Below, one piece after another: positions 1 to 5,113 of a stretch of 6,760 nt of DNA; positions within the stretch are counted from its first letter, which is position 1; each line of letters begins with the position of its first letter. The notes beneath the pieces were generated by a model that saw only the letters and a list, made by a program, of their open reading frames with translations, ran no database searches and was not told the origin of the DNA. This DNA comes from Candidatus Eiseniibacteriota bacterium (lineage in GTDB: Bacteria > Joyebacterota > Joyebacteria > Joyebacterales > Joyebacteraceae), in NCBI GenBank assembly GCA_030639555.1, contig DAOWCM010000117.1, positions 1 through 6,760 of the forward strand, read 5' to 3'. A program made the position numbers and the translations under genes.

Positions 1-1
1 A

Positions 2-598
2 CACATATCGAGCGGCGAGCTCTTGCGCGGTGCGGTCGAACGTAAGACTGAATTGGGAGTCAAGGCCAGGGAGCACATGGATGCCGGGAAGCTCGTTCCC
101 GACGAGTTCATGCTCAAGTGGATCGAGGAGCTGTTGGACGACCCGGCATACGAGAACGGCATCATACTCGACGGGTTCCCGAGGACCATCCCGCAGGCGG
201 AGGGGCTGGACAGACTCCTGGCCGAGAAGGGGCTGTCGACGGATCTGGTCCTGCTGCTGGACATCACCCAGGACGCCGCCGCCGAGAGGCTCCTGTCACG
301 CGTCACGTGCGGCAAGTGCGGGGCCATTCACAACCTGGTGCAGAAGCCCATGAAGGTGGACGGGATCTGCGACGAGTGTGGCGGGGAGCTTTCGACGCGC
401 GCCGATGATGTCATGGAGACCATCGAGAAGCGTTTCGCGGAGTTCCGGAAGCTCACCGCTCCGATGATCGAATACTACCGGGCGAGGGGCAACTTCGAGA
501 CCATCAGCACCGACCGTTCGGTCGAGGCCGTGCGTCAGGACATCAGGGACCTGCTGGACCGGGTCTCTGCGGCGACGTCCTCGGAGAGCGCGACGTAA
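2..598 (+). CDS. adk: Adenylate kinase, zinc-LID type (5' end outside window)
   Basis: Adenylate kinase interconverts ATP + AMP and 2 ADP in the cytoplasm. The reading frame is open from base 2 and begins inside the AMP-binding region (HISSGELL, equivalent to the usual ISTGDML). About 28 N-terminal residues, including the P-loop, therefore lie upstream, and the TTG at 23 is not a real start. Visible family motifs are DAGKLVPDE, LDGFPRT, the LID, RADD and LTAPMIEYY. The LID carries four cysteines (codons at 308, 317, 368 and 377; CX2C-X16-CX2C), so this is the zinc-binding form rather than the Cys-free enterobacterial form. The AMP-site motif reads SSGE instead of STGD, a conservative change. 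The stop overlaps the map start by one base (TAATG), which implies translational coupling. In this operon type secY normally lies just upstream. The identification is secure; only the start is missing. Confidence 0.97.
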   Translation, partial: HISSGELLRGAVERKTELGVKAREHMDAGKLVPDEFMLKWIEELLDDPAYENGIILDGFPRTIPQAEGLDRLLAEKGLSTDLVLLLDITQDAAAERLLSRVTCGKCGAIHNLVQKPMKVDGICDECGGELSTRADDVMETIEKRFAEFRKLTAPMIEYYRARGNFETISTDRSVEAVRQDIRDLLDRVSAATSSESAT

Positions 599-1341
599 TG
601 ATCAGCATCCGGAACCGCGACGAGATCGAGCTCATACGAGAGAGCGGTCGTCTGGTCGCGGGGGCGCTGGACCTGGCGTCGGAACTTGTCGGACCCGGCG
701 TCGAAACCGGCGCACTGAACAGAGAGATCGAGGAATACATCATCGGTCACGGAGCCACTCCTGAGTTCAAGGGATACCAGGGCTATCCGGCCGCCATCTG
801 CGCCTCGGTCAACGAAGAGGTCGTCCACGGAATACCCGGGTCGCGGGCGCTCCGGAACGGCGACATCATAGGGGTCGACGTTGGCGTCCGCAAGAACGGC
901 TACGTGGCCGACGGGGCGCGGACGTTCGCGGTAAACGGGATCACCGAGGGGACGGAGCGTCTGCTCGGAGTGACCAGGAAGGCTCTGAACAAGGCGGTCT
1001 CGATCGTGCGCGAGGGAATCCACCTGTCGGATGTCTCGCACGCGATCCAGCGCGTGGCCGAGGACGCGGGTTTCTCGGTCGTCAGGGAGCTGACCGGGCA
1101 CGGAGTAGGGACCGAGCTCCACGAGCCGCCGGAGATTCCGAACTACGGCGATCCTGGCTTGGGACCGGTCCTCAAGGCGGGGATGGTTCTGGCGATAGAG
1201 CCGATGTTCAACGCCGGAACGTCCGGAGTCGAGACGCTGGCCGACAACTGGACCGTCGTCACAGCTGACCGCCACAGGTCGGCGCACTTCGAGCACACGG
1301 TGGCCGTGACGACGACAGGCGCGGACATCCTTACGCTGTAG
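598..1341 (+). CDS. map: Methionine aminopeptidase, type I
   Basis: Removes the initiator methionine from new proteins when the second residue is small; a cytosolic dimetal enzyme. The 247-aa product has the usual length of a bacterial type Ia enzyme without an N-terminal extension. The five metal ligands are present with the family's spacing: D94 and D105 (in GVDVGVRKNGYVADGARTF), H168 (GHGVG), E201 (AIEPMF) and E232 (FEHT). The substrate-site histidines are H77 (VHGIP) and H175 (LHEPP). The ATG at 598 overlaps the adk stop. A GGAG at 583-586 lies 11 nt upstream, rather far, so coupling to adk may help initiation. No type II insertion is seen. The gap to infA is 70 nt and holds no gene. Confidence 0.98.
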   Translation: MISIRNRDEIELIRESGRLVAGALDLASELVGPGVETGALNREIEEYIIGHGATPEFKGYQGYPAAICASVNEEVVHGIPGSRALRNGDIIGVDVGVRKNGYVADGARTFAVNGITEGTERLLGVTRKALNKAVSIVREGIHLSDVSHAIQRVAEDAGFSVVRELTGHGVGTELHEPPEIPNYGDPGLGPVLKAGMVLAIEPMFNAGTSGVETLADNWTVVTADRHRSAHFEHTVAVTTTGADILTL

Positions 1342-1402
1342 TGAGAACGCCGGCCGGTATCTCGGGCGCTCAAGGTCGCGCCTCGGAGCAGGACGGCACC
1401 CA

Positions 1403-1409
1403 GGGGGGG
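1403..1409 (+). promoter_or_regulatory. Poly-G ribosome binding site of infA
   Basis: A run of seven G precedes the infA ATG at 1412 by 2 nt. No GGAGG lies at a usual distance; the nearest GGAG, at 1385-1388, is too far. The run probably acts as the Shine-Dalgarno site, pairing with part of the CCUCC of 16S rRNA. Several pairing registers are possible, so the exact spacing is undefined. Confidence 0.55.
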
Positions 1410-1411
1410 TG

Positions 1412-1630
1412 ATGGCGAAACAGAAGGGCATCACCGTTGAGGGGGTTGTGGTCGAGGCGCTGCCGAACGCCATGTTCAGGGTCGAGCTCGACAACGGGCA
1501 CAAGGTCCTGGCGCACATCTCCGGGAAGATGCGGATGCACTACATCAAGATCCTTCCCGGTGACAGGGTGACGGTTGAGGTCTCTCCGTATGACTGGTCG
1601 CGGGGTCGCATTACATACCGCTACAAGTGA
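1412..1630 (+). CDS. infA: Translation initiation factor IF-1
   Basis: IF-1 binds the A site of the 30S subunit and works with IF-2 and IF-3 during initiation. The 72-aa product has exactly the length of E. coli IF-1 and matches the family throughout: GVVVEALPNAMFRVEL, the HISGKMR loop, LPGDRVTVE and PYDWSRGRI, which together form a single OB (S1-type) fold. The ATG at 1412 gives the canonical MAKQKG start. An in-frame GTG directly before it (1409) would add only one Met and is less likely. infA between map and rpmJ is the classical order in many bacteria. There is no sign of truncation. Confidence 0.98.
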   Translation: MAKQKGITVEGVVVEALPNAMFRVELDNGHKVLAHISGKMRMHYIKILPGDRVTVEVSPYDWSRGRITYRYK

Positions 1631-1670
1631 TCCGGATGTAACTGCAGTCCCTCGCACGTCGGGAGGCAAC

Positions 1671-1784
1671 ATGAAGGTACGTTCTTCAGTCAAAAAGATC
1701 TGTGAGCACTGTAAGCTCATCAAGAGGCACGGACGAGTTCGAGTCATTTGCACGAACAGAAGGCACAATCAGCGGCAGGGGTAA
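1671..1784 (+). CDS. rpmJ: 50S ribosomal protein L36 (zinc-binding C+ form)
   Basis: A 37-aa protein of the large subunit, the usual L36 length. It begins MKVRSSVKKICEHCK and ends with the basic NRRHNQRQG. The zinc ligands C11, C14, C27 and H32 (CX2C-X12-CX4H) are all present, so this is the zinc-dependent C+ form rather than the Cys-free paralogue that some bacteria make under zinc shortage. The ATG is preceded by GGGAGG (1661-1666) with a 4-nt spacer. The longer open frame in the same phase, running back to 1575, enters infA and has no family similarity in its added part. Flanked by infA (40 nt) and rpsM (24 nt). Confidence 0.98.
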   Translation: MKVRSSVKKICEHCKLIKRHGRVRVICTNRRHNQRQG

Positions 1785-1787
1785 CGC

Positions 1788-1808
1788 CGCGAAAGGGAGG
1801 GAATCGCG
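1788..1808 (+). promoter_or_regulatory. Putative hairpin displaying the rpsM ribosome binding site
   Basis: CGCGA (1788-1792) and TCGCG (1804-1808) are perfect inverted copies around an 11-nt loop. The loop holds the rpsM Shine-Dalgarno GGGAGG (1795-1800). The stem ends at the base just before the TTG start. The Shine-Dalgarno site and its 8-nt spacing are clear; that the hairpin forms or regulates is inference. In E. coli, S4 represses this operon by binding an mRNA structure at the rpsM start, so the location fits a control site, although no E. coli-like pseudoknot was identified. Confidence 0.4.
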
Positions 1809-2195
1809 TTGGCGCGTATTGTCGGAGTTGATATTCCTGACAACAAACGGGCAGTCGTCGCGCTCACGTATATCTACGGAGTGGGTCAGACGTCCTCAGC
1901 TAAGATCCTGAAAGAGGCGGGAGTGGACGGGTCTGCACGGGTCAAGGATCTTACTGCTGAGGAACTCGGGCGTATCAGACAGGTGATCGAGAACAGCTAT
2001 CGTGTGGAGGGCACTCTCAGGACCGAGATCGCCCTCTCTATCAAGCGCCTGAAGGACATCGGTTGCTACCGCGGCTGGCGTCACAGGCGGGGTCTGCCGT
2101 GCCGCGGTCAGAGGACGAAAACGAACGCGCGCACAAGGAAGGGACCGAAGAAGACAGTAGCAGGTAAGAGGAAGAAGGCCGGCAAGAAGGGCTAG
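1809..2195 (+). CDS. rpsM: 30S ribosomal protein S13
   Basis: S13 lies in the head of the small subunit, contacts P-site tRNA and forms bridges to the 50S subunit. The 128-aa product shows the family from end to end: ARIVGVDIPDNKR at the N terminus, the helix-two-turn-helix segment YIYGVGQTSSAKIL, then YRGWRHRRGLPCRGQRT near residues 87-103 and the basic tail TNARTRKGPKKTVAGK. The start is a TTG. No in-frame ATG or GTG fits, and TTG yields the conserved MARI start 8 nt after a strong GGGAGG. Cysteines occur at 86 and 98; position 98 is often Val in homologues. First gene of the alpha-operon block. Confidence 0.97.
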   Translation: MARIVGVDIPDNKRAVVALTYIYGVGQTSSAKILKEAGVDGSARVKDLTAEELGRIRQVIENSYRVEGTLRTEIALSIKRLKDIGCYRGWRHRRGLPCRGQRTKTNARTRKGPKKTVAGKRKKAGKKG

Positions 2196-2214
2196 CCGGT
2201 GACGGGAGGTAGGC

Positions 2215-2586
2215 TTGGCTCAGCGCAAGAAGAAGACGGTTGAGCCCGACGGAATCGCGCACATCCGAGCGAGCTTCAACAACACCATCGTCACCCTGAC
2301 CGACATGAAAGGCAACACGATCTCGTGGTCGAGTGCCGGCAGAGTCGGATTCCAGGGGTCGAAGAAGAGCACGGGTTTCGTCGCGCAGCTCGTAGCGAGC
2401 AACGCGGCCGAGCAGGCGATTCCGATGGGGCTTCGCAGAGTAGAAGCGTTGGTGTGGGGACCGGGACCGGGGCGTGAGGCGGCAGTCCGCGCGCTCCAGG
2501 CGGCCGGACTCAAGATCACCGCGATAAGGGACGTAACACCCATTCCACATAACGGGTGCCGTCCTCCTAAGAAGAGAAGAGTCTGA
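2215..2586 (+). CDS. rpsK: 30S ribosomal protein S11
   Basis: S11 lies on the platform of the small subunit next to the mRNA exit region and supports selection of correct tRNA. The 123-aa product is a near-textbook S11: VEPDGIAHIRASFNNTIVT, ISWSSAGRVGFQGSKKST, KGPGPGREAA-like WGPGPGREAAVRALQAAGL, and the end DVTPIPHNGCRPPKKRRV. N113-G114 matches the Asn-Gly site that becomes isoaspartate in E. coli S11 (its Asn119). The start is TTG at 2215, 5 nt after GGGAGG (2204-2209), giving MAQRKKK; no ATG is available. This is the second TTG start in a row. It lies 19 nt after rpsM. Confidence 0.98.
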   Translation: MAQRKKKTVEPDGIAHIRASFNNTIVTLTDMKGNTISWSSAGRVGFQGSKKSTGFVAQLVASNAAEQAIPMGLRRVEALVWGPGPGREAAVRALQAAGLKITAIRDVTPIPHNGCRPPKKRRV

Positions 2587-2603
2587 GAACGGAGGATCAC
2601 TAG

Positions 2604-3233
2604 ATGGCGACTTATCACGGTCCGCGCTGCAGGATCTGCCGGCGGCACGGCGTGAAGCTCTTCCTTAAGGGCACACGCTGCAGCACCGACAAGTGCGCCT
2701 TTGAGAGGCGCCCTTACGGTCCGGGACAGCACGGGCAGAGGCGTCGCAGGAAGCCTTCTGATTACGGTATCCAGCTCAAGGAGAAGCAGAAGACCAAGCG
2801 CCTCTACGGGGTTCTGGAGAAGCAGTTCCGGAACTACTACGCGGAAGCCGATCGCCAGAGGGGCATCACGGGTGAGAACCTGTTGAGACTTCTGGAGAGA
2901 CGGCTGGACAACATCGTGTATCGACTGGGTTTCGCCTACTCCAGATCTGCGGCGAGAGCGCTTGTCGTACACGGACACATAACGGTGAATGGTCGGAAGG
3001 TCGACATCCCCTCGTACTCAGTCAAGGTCGGGGACGAAGTAGTCGTGCGGGATAGGAGCCAGAAGCTGCACGAGGTGAGGATGTCGGTCGATGCGAAGAG
3101 TGGAGTCGGGACTGTCGATTGGCTGGAGCTCGATCCGAAGAGATTCGTGGGGCGTGTGCTGGAACTGCCGTCTCGAGACCAGATTCCGTCGCCCGTGAGC
3201 GAGCAGCTGATCGTCAACTTCTACTCGAGATAG
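2604..3233 (+). CDS. rpsD: 30S ribosomal protein S4 (zinc-binding form)
   Basis: S4 starts assembly of the 30S body by binding 16S rRNA. In enterobacteria it also represses translation of its own alpha operon. The product is 209 aa, the normal length. C9, C12, C26 and C31 (CX2C-X13-CX4C) match the zinc site known in Thermus S4. The S4 RNA-binding domain starts near residue 98 (RRLDNIVYRLGF, then SRSAARALVVHGHITVNGRKVDIPSY). The C terminus, PSPVSEQLIVNFYSR, is typical. ATG at 2604 follows GGAGG (2591-2595) by 8 nt. rpsD between rpsK and rpoA is the order of Proteobacteria, Bacteroidetes and many candidate phyla, unlike Bacillus. Confidence 0.98.
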   Translation: MATYHGPRCRICRRHGVKLFLKGTRCSTDKCAFERRPYGPGQHGQRRRRKPSDYGIQLKEKQKTKRLYGVLEKQFRNYYAEADRQRGITGENLLRLLERRLDNIVYRLGFAYSRSAARALVVHGHITVNGRKVDIPSYSVKVGDEVVVRDRSQKLHEVRMSVDAKSGVGTVDWLELDPKRFVGRVLELPSRDQIPSPVSEQLIVNFYSR

Positions 3234-3265
3234 TCCTCGGCTTCGGCCGCTGGTGGCCCAGCTCC

Positions 3266-3272
3266 AAGGAGG
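3266..3272 (+). promoter_or_regulatory. Shine-Dalgarno site of rpoA (AAGGAGG)
   Basis: A near-perfect AAGGAGG lies 10 nt before the ATG at 3283 and fixes that start over the in-frame GTG at 3253. The 49-nt leader also holds two overlapping small inverted repeats, GCTGG/CCAGC (3249-3262) and TGGCC/GGCCA (3254-3275). The second would take the last two G of the site into a stem. Confidence 0.75.
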
Positions 3273-3282
3273 CCAGAGCAGA

Positions 3283-4440
3283 ATGAAGTGGAAGAATCTT
3301 AGGATGCCCGACGCCGTTGTGTGGGACCGCGAGACGATGACGGGGTCGTACGGGAGGCTCACAGCCGAGCCTCTGGAGCGGGGATACGGGGTCACGATCG
3401 GCAATTCCCTGAGACGGGCGCTGCTGTCGTCGCTTCAGGGCGCTGCCGTGACCGGTGTCAGCATTGATGGTGCACTGCACGAGTTCTCGGTGATCGGTGG
3501 TGTGACGGAGGATGTCACTGAGCTGATCCTGAATCTCAAGCAGATCAACGTCTCACTCCTGAGCGACGAGCCGGAGACCCTGGTCCTTGAAGCGAACTCG
3601 GAGGGTGACGTCAGTGTGTCTGACTTCGCGGGGAACCCGAATGTCGCGATCGCCAACCCGGATCTGCACATCGCGACGCTGGGTCCCGACGCAACGCTCC
3701 GGATGGAAGTCACCATCGGTGCGGGCAGGGGCTACGTTCAGGCTGAGGAGCACGTGTTCGAGGAGAAGCCCATCGGCTTCATCCCAATCGATTCCGTCTT
3801 CTCGCCGGTCAAGCGTGTCCACTACGAGGTCGAGAACACACGAGTCGGTCAGCACATCGACTTCGACAAGCTGATGCTCGAAGTGTGGACGGACGGAACG
3901 GTCACGCCGGAAGACGCGGTCTCGTTCGCCGCGAAGATACTGAAGGACCACCTTCTCCTCTGGATGTCGTTCGACATAGAGCCCGAGGAGGAGATTGAAG
4001 AGGTCATCGATGAGGACCGGCTGCGGCTTATCGAGGTCCTGAACCACAGCGTCGAGGAACTCGAGCTCTCCGTGAGGTCGTCTAACTGCTTGCGTGATGC
4101 GGATATACGGACGCTCGGGGACCTGGTGCGCAAGTCCGAGGCCGAGATGCTCAAGTACAGGAACTTCGGACGCAAGTCGCTCCAGGAGCTTGTGGACATC
4201 CTCTCGGACATGGGACTTCACTTCGGCATGGACGTCGACTCGATCATGCTGCCCGAAGACGCAGAATCCCATGAGGATCCGGGGACGGAAGACGAACCCG
4301 TCCAGGGTGCGGGTGTCAGTCTCGGGGAGCTGTCCGGTGAGAACTCGCACGAGGAGTCGGACGAGGACCCGGACGAAAGCTCCGAGAAGGACTCTGAGGA
4401 AGTCGCGGTCGAGGACGCGGTCGACGACGATACGCTGTAG
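3283..4440 (+). CDS. rpoA: RNA polymerase alpha subunit with acidic C-terminal extension
   Basis: Alpha dimerises to nucleate core RNA polymerase assembly, and its C-terminal domain contacts promoter UP elements and activators. The N-terminal domain is clear (EPLERGYGVTIGNSLRRALLSS, residues 29-50; LHEFSVIGGVTEDVTEL; FIPIDSVFSPVKRVHYEVENTRVGQ). An acidic linker (EPEEEIEEVIDED) leads to the CTD at about 250-315. Its DNA-contact residues fall at the same numbers as in E. coli: R265, N268, C269, G296, K298, S299 and E302. The protein is 385 aa, against about 315-330 usually. The surplus is a tail (325-385) with 26 Asp/Glu in 61 residues and one Lys, probably disordered. ATG 3283 is chosen because AAGGAGG precedes it and MKWKNLRMP is a familiar start. 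Confidence 0.98.
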   Translation: MKWKNLRMPDAVVWDRETMTGSYGRLTAEPLERGYGVTIGNSLRRALLSSLQGAAVTGVSIDGALHEFSVIGGVTEDVTELILNLKQINVSLLSDEPETLVLEANSEGDVSVSDFAGNPNVAIANPDLHIATLGPDATLRMEVTIGAGRGYVQAEEHVFEEKPIGFIPIDSVFSPVKRVHYEVENTRVGQHIDFDKLMLEVWTDGTVTPEDAVSFAAKILKDHLLLWMSFDIEPEEEIEEVIDEDRLRLIEVLNHSVEELELSVRSSNCLRDADIRTLGDLVRKSEAEMLKYRNFGRKSLQELVDILSDMGLHFGMDVDSIMLPEDAESHEDPGTEDEPVQGAGVSLGELSGENSHEESDEDPDESSEKDSEEVAVEDAVDDDTL

Positions 4441-4448
4441 AAGGGCGC

Positions 4449-4474
4449 GCGGCGCCGCGAGGTCGGGGCGCCGC
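4449..4474 (+). other. GC-only hairpin between rpoA and rplQ
   Basis: GCGGCGCC (4449-4456) and GGCGCCGC (4467-4474) form a perfect 8-bp all-GC inverted repeat with a 10-nt loop, 8 nt after the rpoA stop. No T run follows, so it is not a standard intrinsic terminator. It could protect a 3' end, slow polymerase or mark an RNase site that sets the L17-to-alpha ratio; these roles are inference. The rest of the 77-nt gap shows only the rplQ leader. Confidence 0.45.
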
Positions 4475-4517
4475 TGCATGCTCGAGACTGAGACGGGGTA
4501 GAAAGGCAGGACGGTAG

Positions 4518-5111
4518 ATGCGACACAGGCACAAAGGGCGAAAGCTCAACCGAACGCCGAGCCACAGAAAGGCCCTGCTCCGGAACATGGTGACCGCGTT
4601 ACTTGATCTCGAGCAGATCGAGACGACCGACGCGAAGGCCAAGGAACTTCGATCGCTCACCGAGAGAATGGTCACGCTGGGAAAGCGGGGCGAAGACGAT
4701 CTGTCGGCGCGGCGGCAGGCCCTCAGGGTCATTCGAAGCAAGAAGATCGTGGCCAAGCTCTTCAGCGAGCTGGGTCCGCGCTACGCGGACCGCCCGGGTG
4801 GTTACACGCGCATCGTGAAGGTCGAGAACAGACGCGGCGACGGGGCCCACCTGTCCATCATTGCGATGGTCAAGGAGCCCGTGACCTTCAAGGACATGAA
4901 GCACAAGCGTGCCAGACTCGATGAAGAGGCTAAGCTCGCGGAAGAGCCCGAGCGCGCGGTCGAGAAGGAGCCGGTCGAGACGCCTGAAGAGGTCGAGGCC
5001 GTGGAAGTGGAAGAAGCTGCAGCGGAAGAGGCCGCCGCCGATAAGGGCGAGGCGGTCGCTGACGAGCCCGAGGCTCCGGCGGACGAAGAACCGGAGAAGA
5101 AGGAAGACTGA
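4518..5111 (+). CDS. rplQ: 50S ribosomal protein L17 with acidic C-terminal extension
   Basis: L17 sits on the large subunit near the peptide exit region. The core (residues 1-120) is standard: MRHRHKGRKLNRTPSHRKAL, then LLDLEQIETTDAKAKELR, LGPRYADRPGGYTRIVK and the closing strand AHLSIIAMVKEP. The family core is about 115-130 aa, but this protein has 197. Residues 135-197 are a low-complexity Glu/Ala/Pro/Val tail with 28 acidic residues in 63, predicted to be disordered. Tails on L17 occur in other phyla, for example Actinobacteria. The neighbouring RpoA has a similar acidic tail. ATG 4518 gives the invariant MRHR start; its leader has only a weak GGCAGG (4505-4510, 7-nt spacer). The last codons contain the ribosome binding site of the next gene. 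Confidence 0.97.
   Translation: MRHRHKGRKLNRTPSHRKALLRNMVTALLDLEQIETTDAKAKELRSLTERMVTLGKRGEDDLSARRQALRVIRSKKIVAKLFSELGPRYADRPGGYTRIVKVENRRGDGAHLSIIAMVKEPVTFKDMKHKRARLDEEAKLAEEPERAVEKEPVETPEEVEAVEVEEAAAEEAAADKGEAVADEPEAPADEEPEKKED
5100..5104 (+). promoter_or_regulatory. Ribosome binding site of the SpoIID-like gene, inside rplQ
   Basis: AAGGA lies within the last codons of rplQ, 9 nt before the GTG at 5114. With only 2 nt between the rplQ stop and this GTG, ribosomes ending on rplQ could restart directly, so the lipoprotein gene is probably co-translated with the ribosomal operon. This site is the main support for the GTG start. Confidence 0.6.
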
Positions 5112-5113
5112 TC

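Noticed and set aside
1364..1383. Hairpin GGGCGC/GCGCCT between map and infA
   Set aside because: It has six pairs including one G-U, no T run and an ordinary GC-rich context. I see no reason to call it a terminator or regulator.
535..1518. Long minus-strand open frame opposite map and infA
   Set aside because: It is antisense to two certain genes, has Arg/Asp/Pro-rich composition typical of GC-rich shadow frames and matches no family. The same applies to 3553-4479, 4802-5536 and 5630-6607.
1575..1670. Extended N terminus of rpmJ
   Set aside because: It overlaps infA and would add 32 unrelated residues; L36 is a 37-38 aa protein, and the GGGAGG site fits the ATG at 1671.
3253..3282. Upstream GTG start for rpoA (10 residues longer)
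   Set aside because: The AAGGAGG at 3266-3272 lies downstream of it and serves the ATG at 3283, which gives the family-like MKWKNLRMP start.
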